From Bacillota bacterium (GTDB lineage: Bacteria > Bacillota > Clostridia > Lachnospirales > Lachnospiraceae): DNA of 41,204 nucleotides. Both the position numbers and the translations under genes were made by a program. The stretch lies in contig JAEZVF010000117.1 of NCBI GenBank assembly GCA_023443225.1, positions 1-41,204 on the forward strand, in the 5' to 3' direction. Below, in pieces: positions 24,922 to 33,319 of this stretch. Under the pieces are notes generated by a model that saw nothing but the letters and a program-made list of their open reading frames with translations, searched no databases and was not told the DNA's origin. The first letter of the stretch is position 1. Every line of letters starts with the position of its first letter.

Positions 24922-26082
24922 ATGGCTGAACTGACAATCGATAAAAATTATTACAACACATTAGATATTGAAGGATTCTCAAAAATGATGAAAGATCCAT
25001 CCTATTGCTACAAGTTCTATTGGCTTGAAGCTATTGTTCAGCTTATTTCTGAGAACAAGATCGAGGCAACCTATGATGAAATTATTAATGAGATGATTGC
25101 TAACGCCTGGTATTCAGTTCTTGAATTTCATGTGCATTTAAGCGGATTCTATGGAGATGGTCAGGTTAGGGATAATCTAGAAAAGGCGGTGATCAAGCTC
25201 CATACACTAAGTGATTTACAGAATAATGCGTCAAAGATTGAAATTATAAATCAGATACAGAAATATGATAAGGAACTACATACAGAGAAAATGGAACTTA
25301 CAAAAAATGTTCCAATCAAAGCCTTATCAGGTTTTGCTAATCGTGGTACAGATCACATCAGCTTGGACAGCAGTGCCGGAAGAATGATGGAGTATTATAA
25401 CCGCATCAATCAAACATCAATATTGTTGCCTTATATATTTGGAAGAGAAAGTGGATTGAAGAGGAAAATTCGATTCAATGATGCGTGGATTCAAATGATA
25501 CAAGACAATACTGTAGCTATACTGGGATGGATCCAGTTGGAGAAAGTAAAATGGCTTCAGAATAATAACCCGGAAGTTCCTGGACTTGTATATAAATTAG
25601 CTCCTTTGGATGAGAAAATGAGGAAGCTTACTCATGTCAGATATCTATGGGAAAGCATCTTTGAACTCCAGCCGGTTATAGACGTGTTTAAGGATAAACC
25701 AATAGAGAGAGAATCTTATGATGTAGATCATTTTATACCATGGTCCTTTGTAATGAATGACGAGCTGTGGAACTTGATGCCAATGGATTCTTCTCTGAAT
25801 TCTTCTAAGAGCAATAAGCTACCTTGTTGGAATCCATTTTTTGAAAGATTTGCAAGCAATCAATATTCAATGTATAGACTGGTACATGAGAAAGAAAGAA
25901 TTCGCAAACTTTATAAGGCTTGTTACCGGGATAATTTGCATTCGATATGGGCGAATCAAGAACTATACCGTAAAGGTAATTCAAAGGATGAATTCTATTC
26001 TATTTTGGAGAAAAACATGAGACCAGTGTATGATTCTGCAAGGCGGCAGGGATATGAAATCTGGAATCAGTTTATTTGTTAA
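24922..26082 (+). CDS. HNH endonuclease-domain protein
   Basis: A 386-residue soluble protein. Residues 266-300 contain an HNH nuclease signature: YDVDHFIPWSF (D269, H270), then NLMPMDSSLNSSKSNKLP with N284, N293 and N298. The DVDHFIP form is of the type seen in HNH_4 domains. The N-terminal 250 residues are helical, mostly polar and unrecognised; they probably give substrate or partner specificity. AGGTGAGAAG precedes the ATG. It lies 160 bp upstream of a PLD-helicase gene and 3.2 kb upstream of a NUDIX gene, between decayed integrase/transposase and ATPase genes, a setting typical of phage-defence islands. Nuclease activity is likely, its target unknown. Confidence 0.85.
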   Translation: MAELTIDKNYYNTLDIEGFSKMMKDPSYCYKFYWLEAIVQLISENKIEATYDEIINEMIANAWYSVLEFHVHLSGFYGDGQVRDNLEKAVIKLHTLSDLQNNASKIEIINQIQKYDKELHTEKMELTKNVPIKALSGFANRGTDHISLDSSAGRMMEYYNRINQTSILLPYIFGRESGLKRKIRFNDAWIQMIQDNTVAILGWIQLEKVKWLQNNNPEVPGLVYKLAPLDEKMRKLTHVRYLWESIFELQPVIDVFKDKPIERESYDVDHFIPWSFVMNDELWNLMPMDSSLNSSKSNKLPCWNPFFERFASNQYSMYRLVHEKERIRKLYKACYRDNLHSIWANQELYRKGNSKDEFYSILEKNMRPVYDSARRQGYEIWNQFIC

Positions 26083-26241
26083 GCGTGGAATAATGTAGGT
26101 ACATAATAAAATTGAAAGAGGATAAAATACCAACTTGCTGTGAAGTATCTAGTGATAAGATTTAGGGAAATAATCTGAAGTATAAGGAGTACTAATATGA
26201 TAGAGTTTATTAAGTAACGCAGGACAAGTGAGGTGGATAAT

Positions 26242-29200
26242 ATGAGTAATGTACAGATGGACAAGAGCAAAGTTATTCAACAAATGAAAGATGGAATGGA
26301 GACAGCATTTATAGATGCTACTATTACGTCTAACTTGGCTTATAAGCCGCAGTTAGTTTATAACGATTACAAAGAGGGGAAAAAAGTATTTTCAGCTATT
26401 GAAGTAGAATTGGAAAACTGTGATGAATTTTTCTTTAGTGTTGCATTTGTGAATGAAGGTGGTATTGTGCCTTTTTTGCAGATATTTAAGGATTTGAAAA
26501 AGCGCGGAATAAAGGGGAAACTTCTTACAACAGATTATTTGTTTTTCACAGATCCTAAGGCACTTAAAAAAATTCATAGTCTTGGGAATATAGAAGTTCG
26601 AATGTACAGAACGAAAGGGAGTGGAGCAGGTTTTCATACCAAAGGATATCTGTTTAAAAATGGAGAATCATATCGTTATATTGTTGGTAGCTCTAATCTT
26701 ACACAATCTGCACTCATGTATAATAAGGAGTGGAATACCAAAGTCATATCGACAGCGGATGGAGAATATCAGCATTCTATTATGTCGGAATTTAATAATT
26801 TATGGAATGTGGGCAACATATATGAACAGTTTATTGGCGACTACACTAAAGAATATGAGCAAATAAAAAAGCAGAAGGAAGTTGCTCGTCAGGAAGATAT
26901 TGTAAGTTTTGAGCAATATAGACTTCAACCAAATGAAATGCAACGGAAGTTTTGCAGAAAATTGGCAAGAATTCAGGAAGATGGGGAAACAAGAGCGCTG
27001 CTTATCTCTGCCACAGGAACAGGAAAAACATATGCATCTGCATTTGGACTTAGAGATGCGTTAAAGCGTCCTACAAAAGTGCTGTTTTTAGTTCATAGAG
27101 AACAAATTTTAAAGCAGGCAAAAAAGAGTTATGCAAAAGTATTTGGTAAAAACTATAAAATGGCTATTTTTTCTGGAAATGAAAAGGAACTTGAAGAAAT
27201 AAAAGATGCAGACTTTGTATTTGCCATGATTACAATGATGTCTAAAAATGAGTATTTATTAAAATTTGAAAAAGATGAGTTTTCTACCATTGTAATCGAT
27301 GAGGTTCATCATGCAGCAACAAATAGCTATGCAAAAATTATGGATTATTTCACGCCAGAGTTTTGGCTTGGAATGACAGCAACACCGGATAGACCAGATG
27401 GAAAAGATATATATGAGTTATTTGAACATAATATAGCCTGTGATATAAGACTTAAACAAGCCATGGAGTACGATTTACTTTGCCCATTTCATTATTATGG
27501 AATTTCAGATATCGAGGTTGAAGGTAGGTGTATCGAAGATGCAGATGGGGATCTGGAGAACTTCAGCCGATTAACAAGTGATGAAAGAGTAAACCATATT
27601 GTAGAGCAGATTGAATATTATGGATACTCAGGCAAGCGGGTGAAAGGATTAATGTTCTGTAGAACATTAAAAGAAGCTCATGAGTTATCGATAAAATTAA
27701 ACCAGAGAACAAAACCAGACGGTTCATTATATCGGACCTTATATTTAGATGGTGGAAGCAATGATGATGAGAGATTAGAAGCAATAAGTAGGCTTGTAGA
27801 TGATACAAGACATGATAATCTGGATTATATATTAACCTGTGGAATATTCAATGAAGGTGTAGATATTCCTGAAGTTAATCAGGTTGTAATGTTAAGACCT
27901 ACAGAATCTTCAATTATTTTTATTCAGCAGATTGGGAGAGGTTTAAGAAAAGCAGATGATAAGGAATATGTAGTAGTCATTGACTTTATTGGAAATTACA
28001 CAAAGAATTATTTGATTCCAATGGCATTATCTGGTGATAGAAGTAGAAACAAAGAAGTGTTAAGAACCTATGTGGCTGAAGGAACCAGATTAATACCGGG
28101 GTGTTCTAGTGTTCATTTTGAGCAAATAGTTAAAGAACGTATATATAGAAATATTGATCAATCTAATATTAATAAAGTTGAAGATATAAAATATGAATAT
28201 AAGTGCTTAAAGAATAAATTGGGAAGAATTCCAAGTTATATAGATTTTGATGAGAATAATTCCGTTGATATGACGTGTATTTTTGAAAATGAGAACTTGA
28301 GATCTTATTATACTTTTTTGAAAAAATATGAGTCAGATTATGAATACAAAGATTCGCTAAATTCTGCACAAGAAGAGATGCTTCAATGTGTATCACAGAA
28401 AATTGCGGATGGTAAACGTATTGAGGAACTAGAATTATTAAAGCGGTTAATTGCATATTCCAGTATTGGAATTGAAAAATATATTTCTGCGCTTAGAGAA
28501 GAATATACGACATGTGTGTCTGACAGAAAAATCAATAATGTTGTAAAAGTGCTATCAAATGATTTTTTACCTGCAGAGACACAAAAGAAAAAATATAGTC
28601 AAAGTATTTTTGTGAAAAAGGAGAATGAGGAGTTACAAGTGACCGATTCCTTTACAACACAATTAAAAAATAAGATTTTTGTAAAGCTTATACTAGAACT
28701 ATTGGATTATGGCATTTATCGATATAAGAGAAATGTTGACCATAATAAATATAAAGACACGGATTTTGTGCTTTATCAAAATTATAGTAAAAGTGATGTA
28801 TGTAGGTTACTTAATTGGGATAAAAATGTGAATCCGCAGAATATCGGTGGATATTTTTATGATGAGCAAACTAAGACCCTTCCAATTTATATTACATATA
28901 GAAAAGATGAAGATATAGCAGACACCCAGAAATATAAGGATCGATTTGAAGGAAATGCAAATTTTATATCTACATCTAAACCAGGAAGAGGATATAAAAA
29001 CGAAAAAAGAAAGGAAGATTCTAGGGAGCTAACGTACTTTTATAATAAAGACACTTTGATTTATTTGTTTTTACAGAAAGATAAAAAAGATACTGATTAT
29101 TATTTTATGGGTGAAATGCATATATATGGGGTCGCAAAAGAAGTATATCGAGAAGATACAAATGATACTGTATTAGAATTCAGATATGTTTTAGATGTAC

Positions 29201-29259
29201 CAGCAAGAGAAGACTTATATGATTATTTTACCAATGAAGATATTGCCGTAGGAGAATAA
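26242..29259 (+). CDS. PLD-nuclease / SF2 helicase / DUF3427 protein
   Basis: A 1005-residue three-part protein. Residues about 30-190 form a phospholipase D-like nuclease domain (COG3886 type) with FHTKGYLF (H132, K134) and GSSNLTQSAL. Residues about 225-600 form a superfamily 2 helicase: Walker A ATGTGKT (257-263), DEVH box (353-356), motif III TATPDRPDG, and motif VI QQIGRGLRKAD. The rest ends in a DUF3427 domain (VCRLLNWDKNVNPQNIGGYF to the end). I prefer the ATG at 26242, with GAGGTGG upstream, to a GTG three codons earlier. A seven-codon reading frame with its own AAGGAG site (26197-26217) lies in the leader. The next gene starts 2 bp after its stop. Family members are seen in defence-type gene neighbourhoods; an exact role is not established here. 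Confidence 0.9.
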   Translation: MSNVQMDKSKVIQQMKDGMETAFIDATITSNLAYKPQLVYNDYKEGKKVFSAIEVELENCDEFFFSVAFVNEGGIVPFLQIFKDLKKRGIKGKLLTTDYLFFTDPKALKKIHSLGNIEVRMYRTKGSGAGFHTKGYLFKNGESYRYIVGSSNLTQSALMYNKEWNTKVISTADGEYQHSIMSEFNNLWNVGNIYEQFIGDYTKEYEQIKKQKEVARQEDIVSFEQYRLQPNEMQRKFCRKLARIQEDGETRALLISATGTGKTYASAFGLRDALKRPTKVLFLVHREQILKQAKKSYAKVFGKNYKMAIFSGNEKELEEIKDADFVFAMITMMSKNEYLLKFEKDEFSTIVIDEVHHAATNSYAKIMDYFTPEFWLGMTATPDRPDGKDIYELFEHNIACDIRLKQAMEYDLLCPFHYYGISDIEVEGRCIEDADGDLENFSRLTSDERVNHIVEQIEYYGYSGKRVKGLMFCRTLKEAHELSIKLNQRTKPDGSLYRTLYLDGGSNDDERLEAISRLVDDTRHDNLDYILTCGIFNEGVDIPEVNQVVMLRPTESSIIFIQQIGRGLRKADDKEYVVVIDFIGNYTKNYLIPMALSGDRSRNKEVLRTYVAEGTRLIPGCSSVHFEQIVKERIYRNIDQSNINKVEDIKYEYKCLKNKLGRIPSYIDFDENNSVDMTCIFENENLRSYYTFLKKYESDYEYKDSLNSAQEEMLQCVSQKIADGKRIEELELLKRLIAYSSIGIEKYISALREEYTTCVSDRKINNVVKVLSNDFLPAETQKKKYSQSIFVKKENEELQVTDSFTTQLKNKIFVKLILELLDYGIYRYKRNVDHNKYKDTDFVLYQNYSKSDVCRLLNWDKNVNPQNIGGYFYDEQTKTLPIYITYRKDEDIADTQKYKDRFEGNANFISTSKPGRGYKNEKRKEDSRELTYFYNKDTLIYLFLQKDKKDTDYYFMGEMHIYGVAKEVYREDTNDTVLEFRYVLDVPAREDLYDYFTNEDIAVGE

Positions 29260-29261
29260 AC

Positions 29262-29666
29262 ATGAAAACAGTAAAAGTAGTTGCAGCAATTATTTGTGAC
29301 AGTATGAAAGAAAAAAATAAAATATTTGCAACAGCCAGGGGATATGGCGAATTTAAAGGCGGTTGGGAATTTCCTGGAGGTAAGATAGAGCCGGGAGAAA
29401 CTCCAGAGCAGGCTTTGGCACGTGAAATCCAGGAGGAACTTGATACAGAAATTTCTATAGGGTATTTGCTTGATACGATAGAGTATGATTATCCTACTTT
29501 TCATTTATCAATGGATTGTTTTTGGGCAGAAGTTAAAAGAGGAGAGTTAGTGCTCAAAGAAGCAGAAGCAGCTAAATGGCTCACAAAGGACAAACTATAT
29601 TCAGTTCAATGGTTGCCAGCAGATTTATCTTTGGTTAGTAAGATCGAGGATGAGATGAGAGATTAA
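29262..29666 (+). CDS. NUDIX hydrolase (MutT/CTP pyrophosphohydrolase-like)
   Basis: A 134-residue NUDIX protein that cleaves nucleoside diphosphate-linked substrates, of the MutT/NudG size class. The Nudix box runs from GGKIEPGETPEQALAREI into QEELDTEI (residues about 42-67), with the preceding GGWEFPGG typical of (d)NTP pyrophosphohydrolases; sanitising oxidised or modified nucleotides is the usual role. AGGAGAATAAAC, overlapping the helicase stop, is its ribosome binding site, so it is translationally coupled to the PLD-helicase. That coupling suggests it works with the helicase, for example by clearing or depleting particular nucleotides; this is inference. Confidence 0.93.
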   Translation: MKTVKVVAAIICDSMKEKNKIFATARGYGEFKGGWEFPGGKIEPGETPEQALAREIQEELDTEISIGYLLDTIEYDYPTFHLSMDCFWAEVKRGELVLKEAEAAKWLTKDKLYSVQWLPADLSLVSKIEDEMRD

Positions 29667-29932
29667 GATAATATGGGCCATATATTTTTGAATACCCATT
29701 TAAATACGATGTATAATAAAGCTATCATATACCCCATACTTTTAGTTAAATGATTTTCGAGGAATAGACCACTTCCAGGGATTACATGGACATTAGGCGA
29801 GAAAAGTAGCAGGGGGTATTAAACCTAGTACGACAAAAGTTTTCAATTAATATTCAAAGATTAATAGTAATAGTATATATTAAATAAAAAGTTAAGCCCA
29901 ATACGGCTAAAGTTTTCAATGGAGATGTTATC

Positions 29933-30190
29933 ATGGAAATTAAAAGAGGTAAATACTTGAAGCAAATTATAAGTTGCCAGTGGGAAGGACAAATTAAGGT
30001 CATTACAGGAATTAGGCGTTGTGGAAAGTCGTATTTATTAGGTGCGATTTAACCATTCAGAAAAATCGATGATTCCTTAAAGAAGATTGTCATAACAAAG
30101 GATATAGTTCCGGCACATTATGATGAACATGGTATTTTGACAGTGAACATTTATGATTTCTTGCTTAATCCAGCTAGTATTGAAGGGTAA
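29933..30190 (+). pseudogene. Decayed ATP-binding protein gene (AAA_14/DUF4143-type)
   Basis: A good ribosome binding site (GGAGATG) and ATG lead to IKVITGIRRCGKSYLLGAI, the Walker A region of the AAA_14/DUF4143 ATPases, then a stop at 30050-30052. The same frame resumes at once with FRKIDDSLKKIVITKDIVPA and GILTVNIYDFLLNPASIEG, which I recognise from a later part of the same family. About two hundred codons are missing at the junction. It is a deletion relic. The bases from 29667 to 29932 contain no gene, only a 19-bp imperfect direct repeat, and 30191-30275 hold nothing recognised. Confidence 0.8.
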
Positions 30191-30275
30191 AAAATGTGAA
30201 ATGGCCTTCTGTGTATAAAAATGCGAAACGTAGGTGATAAAGTGGATAAGGGTGCAGTGAAACAGAAAGTTATTT

Positions 30276-31511
30276 TTACTTTGCTGACGCGTTTATTACA
30301 ATAAACACCTCGAAAGTCCCGCCCGTACGCTGAATCTCAATACTGCCGCCGTGACGCTTCACTACATCATTAATCGACTTAAGGCCCAGGCCGTGGTTGG
30401 CCTTATCCTTCTTCGTAGTTTCCAAAGAATCCGTCATGTCCTTGTCACAGGAATTCTTGATATTAACAATAAATAATCCTTTGTTACATCTTACTCTCAA
30501 AGTGACTTTTCTATCATCACTGTTTTTTCTAGAGCCTTCAACCGCGTTGTCTAGAAGATTTCCTAGAAGCGCGCATTTGTCGGTGTCTGAAAGAGGAATG
30601 TCCTCATCAAGAGAAATCTCATAATCAAATAAGATACTTTCTTTGTCTATAATATCTGACTTGGAAGAAAGAACAGCATTCAAGACCGAGTCGCGGCAGA
30701 ACACAAGAGGCTTTGCCATTGCTTTGTCATTTAGAAGATTATTCACATAGCCACTCACTTCCACCGGGGGAAGATTTGAAATAACCTGCAGGTGGTTTGC
30801 CATGTCGTGACGAAACTTTCTAATTTGGAACATCTGACTGTCTAAGTTCTGATAGTAGGCTTCGTTAACTTCCAAAATCAACTTACTTTCTTCGATTTTG
30901 GAAACCTTGTAAAGAGCATATACAGCAAACAGAAGGCCTATGACAGAAAGAATTACGATGATAAGGATGTAGATTATAGTTGCAGCCGCAGAAGGAGGCA
31001 ACGGCTCTTCAATTTCAGGAACAAGAATGATTGAGAGCAATGTAAGAAAAGGTGTACACGCTAAGAGTATCAGTATGTTCCAGTATCTGCCCGGCAGTTC
31101 AAAGGTCTTTTCTATAGCCATCCTCTTTACAACAATCCATAGAAGGAGCCAAAAAAGAAGCTTCGTAATTGCTATCAGTATATCTGCTAGATTGTTTCCA
31201 AAATTTCGCATAAATGAGTCTGCAAGACAGCTTAATGCAAAGGGGGCATTTGAGATTATTATACCGAGAGTGATTTTCTTTTTTAGAGACCCTTCGCAAG
31301 CCCAGATAAGGGCAAGCATAAAAAGGACAAACGTCGGAGGCATATTTCCCCAGTCACCCACATAAATAATCATTCCAATAAGTAAGAAACAGGCTATAAA
31401 TAACGCTATTTTCTTAATCTTTTTTTCTGATATCACCATAAATGATGCAACTATCTGATAGCAGAATAGTACACTAATCAGGGCAGCTATGTTACTGTAA
31501 ATAACGCTCAT
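30276..31511 (-). CDS. Membrane sensor histidine kinase, GHKL/AgrC-like
   Basis: A 411-residue kinase. The first 200 residues hold about six hydrophobic membrane segments. A linker follows, then a phosphoacceptor-type FRHDMANHLQVI (His235), an N-box GNLLDNAVEGS (317-327) and a glycine-rich NHGLGLKSINDVVKRHGG. This is the AgrC/ComD/VirS-like class that senses peptides or membrane stress and pairs with LytTR regulators. The ATG at 31511 follows AGGAAAGGGGTAAAC, better than an ATG seven codons upstream. It is the second gene of a minus-strand pair with the regulator and lies opposite a BceAB-like exporter, its probable target. Confidence 0.93.
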   Translation of the reverse strand: MSVIYSNIAALISVLFCYQIVASFMVISEKKIKKIALFIACFLLIGMIIYVGDWGNMPPTFVLFMLALIWACEGSLKKKITLGIIISNAPFALSCLADSFMRNFGNNLADILIAITKLLFWLLLWIVVKRMAIEKTFELPGRYWNILILLACTPFLTLLSIILVPEIEEPLPPSAAATIIYILIIVILSVIGLLFAVYALYKVSKIEESKLILEVNEAYYQNLDSQMFQIRKFRHDMANHLQVISNLPPVEVSGYVNNLLNDKAMAKPLVFCRDSVLNAVLSSKSDIIDKESILFDYEISLDEDIPLSDTDKCALLGNLLDNAVEGSRKNSDDRKVTLRVRCNKGLFIVNIKNSCDKDMTDSLETTKKDKANHGLGLKSINDVVKRHGGSIEIQRTGGTFEVFIVINASAK

Positions 31512-31571
31512 GTTTACCCCTTTCCTGCGCATGATTTTTGCGCAAGTGAAAGATTAAAAATCGTTCACTCT

Positions 31572-32285
31572 TTACTCCTTTAGTAACTTTCTTGCGAGGC
31601 TTTGTATTGCAAGCTTTTTGTGGGAACGGCTAAACGGAAACTCTTTTGAATGAATCCTAAGGGAATCTGTCCCGATATAATCCACATGTCTGCTGTTAAC
31701 AAGGTACCTGTTATGGATACGAACAAATGAGTCGTCCTTTATTCCGTTTTCAAGAGTATCAAGCTTTGCGTATATAAGGTGGTCCTGTGATTTTGTAACT
31801 ACATGGACCTGTCTTTTATCACTTTCAAAATAGAGAATGTCATTCTTGGGAATACGATAAGTGCCATCAGCATTTTTAAATGTAAAGGCTTCGTTGCTGT
31901 CGTCTTCACTCAGTTTTTTTCTCACTCTGTTGATCAGTGGTGAAAGCTGCGATAGAGTGATTGGCTTTATGAAGTAGCCAATTGCCTCCACTTGATAGCC
32001 TTCATAGACGTACTCTGTGTAACCTGTGACAAATGCAAAGGATATGTTTTTATCAGTTTCTCGAATGAGGCGGGCAGTCTCCATTCCGTTTTGTTTGCGC
32101 ATTTCTATATCAAGGAATAGAAGGTCTATCTCTCCGGGATGTTTCCTAATCCATTCAGAAGCTACCTTTCCATCCGAAAACTCATACACGATCTTTTCTG
32201 TTTTCTCATCCAGTATCTTTTCAAGCTGAAAGCGAAGGGAATCTCTTACATCGCTTTCATCATCGCATATTCCAATACGAAGCAT
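31572..32285 (-). CDS. LytTR-family response regulator
   Basis: A 237-residue two-domain regulator: a CheY-like receiver (IGICDDESDVRDSL; phosphoacceptor Asp59 in LLFLDIEMRKQNG) and a C-terminal LytTR DNA-binding domain (about 135-237; ILYFESDKRQVHVVT and SFVRIHNRYLVNSRHVDYI). LytTR proteins bind pairs of short direct repeats about two helical turns apart. The ATG at 32285 follows GGAGGATGCT; an in-frame ATG four codons earlier would overlap the ribosome binding site. It sits 60 bp ahead of the kinase gene and is divergent from the exporter genes at 32561, upstream of which a 22-bp-period direct repeat is visible. Confidence 0.95.
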   Translation of the reverse strand: MLRIGICDDESDVRDSLRFQLEKILDEKTEKIVYEFSDGKVASEWIRKHPGEIDLLFLDIEMRKQNGMETARLIRETDKNISFAFVTGYTEYVYEGYQVEAIGYFIKPITLSQLSPLINRVRKKLSEDDSNEAFTFKNADGTYRIPKNDILYFESDKRQVHVVTKSQDHLIYAKLDTLENGIKDDSFVRIHNRYLVNSRHVDYIGTDSLRIHSKEFPFSRSHKKLAIQSLARKLLKE

Positions 32286-32312
32286 AGCATCCTCCATTTA
32301 ATTATCTATAAT

Positions 32313-32374
32313 GATTAGGGTGTCGTGCAAATTGACGAGGTCGAGTTTTCGGAAGTGCTTTTGACACCCTAATC
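32313..32374. repeat. 12-bp inverted repeat in the divergent intergenic region
   Basis: GATTAGGGTGTC (32313-32324) and GACACCCTAATC (32363-32374) are exact complements around a 38-nt loop. On the plus strand TTTTAATTAA follows, so it might act as a terminator or attenuator for an unseen transcript. On the minus strand it lies in the leader of the response-regulator gene. Confidence 0.6.
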
Positions 32375-32433
32375 TTTTAATTAATATTACCATATACAAA
32401 CGACTCATAAAAGTAAAACTTCATATCGAATAA

Positions 32434-32481
32434 CCAAAAATTACATTGTTCCCATCCAAAAATTACATGCCAAAATCACAT
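32434..32481 (+). promoter_or_regulatory. Direct-repeat array, candidate LytTR binding sites
   Basis: CCAAAAATTACAT occurs at 32434-32446 and again exactly at 32456-32468 (22-bp period), and a shorter variant CCAAAATCACAT follows at 32470-32481. The array ends just upstream of the -10 box at 32497. LytTR regulators such as AgrA bind paired direct repeats with about this period, so the divergent regulator is the likely ligand (inference). Confidence 0.6.
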
Positions 32482-32493
32482 CTCATTAAATTG

Positions 32494-32502
32494 TGATATA
32501 GT
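32494..32502 (+). promoter_or_regulatory. Extended -10 promoter element of the exporter operon
   Basis: TGATATAGT is an extended -10 (TGn plus TATAGT). No recognisable -35 box lies 16-18 bp upstream; that position overlaps the third repeat copy. This fits an activator-dependent promoter, about 60 bp before the ATPase start. Confidence 0.55.
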
Positions 32503-32560
32503 AAATTCAGATAAACATGAAAAAGAACTTAATTCTTAGGGCCAAGAAAGGATGATGAAT

Positions 32561-33304
32561 ATGCTAATTGTTGACTCATTAATGAAAAGCTACAAAATCG
32601 GAAAGACCGATTATGAAGTGTTGAAAGGGATATCTTTCCATGTAAACAAAGGAGAGTTTGTATCCATTATGGGACCTTCGGGTTCCGGAAAAAGCACACT
32701 TTTAAACTGTATCTCCTGTTATATCGGGTATGAATCAGGAAAAATCACATTAGGTGGCAAGGAGCTTAGCTCTTTGTCCGAAGAAAGTCTTTCAAAGGTT
32801 CGTAACAAAGATATGGGATTTGTATTTCAGGATTTCATGCTTCTAGACGGCCTTACAGTCCATGACAACATCATCTTACCAAGAGTAATCAGTGAAGATC
32901 CTGCCATGCTGCTAGGAGCTAAAGAAAAGGTAAAGAGCTTATGTGAAACCTTTGGCATCAGCCACATTATTTCAAAATATCCGGCTGAAATCTCCGGTGG
33001 TGAGAAGCAACGTGTCGCTGTTGCCAGAGCACTTATGAATGACCCGCTTATCTTACTGGCCGACGAGCCCACTGGTAACCTTGATTCAAAGTCCAGTAAA
33101 AGTGTTATTGATTCTTTTCTTTTAGCAAAAGAAAAATTGAACACCACAATATTTATGGTAACTCACGATAGTTTTGCAGCTTCCTTCAGTGACAGAGTTA
33201 TTCTCTTAAAAGATGGAACAGTATTCAACGAAATCAAGAACCCTGGTGAGCGTATCGCATTCCAGGACGCGTTACTCGATGGAATTCGCAGCATGAACAA
33301 GTAA
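32561..33304 (+). CDS. ABC exporter ATPase, BceA/MacB type
   Basis: A 247-residue ATP-binding subunit with Walker A GPSGSGKST, Q-loop FVFQDFMLLDGLT, signature ISGGEKQRVAVARAL, Walker B LILLADEPTGNLDS and the H-loop in MVTHDS. The DEPTGNLDS form is typical of the BceA/LolD/MacB class that powers FtsX-like permeases. I chose the fourth in-frame codon (ATG 32561) because AAGAAAGG is properly spaced only for it. It is followed 15 bp later by its permease. The pair likely protects against, or removes, cell-envelope-active peptides; substrate not determinable. Confidence 0.95.
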   Translation: MLIVDSLMKSYKIGKTDYEVLKGISFHVNKGEFVSIMGPSGSGKSTLLNCISCYIGYESGKITLGGKELSSLSEESLSKVRNKDMGFVFQDFMLLDGLTVHDNIILPRVISEDPAMLLGAKEKVKSLCETFGISHIISKYPAEISGGEKQRVAVARALMNDPLILLADEPTGNLDSKSSKSVIDSFLLAKEKLNTTIFMVTHDSFAASFSDRVILLKDGTVFNEIKNPGERIAFQDALLDGIRSMNK

Positions 33305-33319
33305 AGAAGGTGAATAAGA

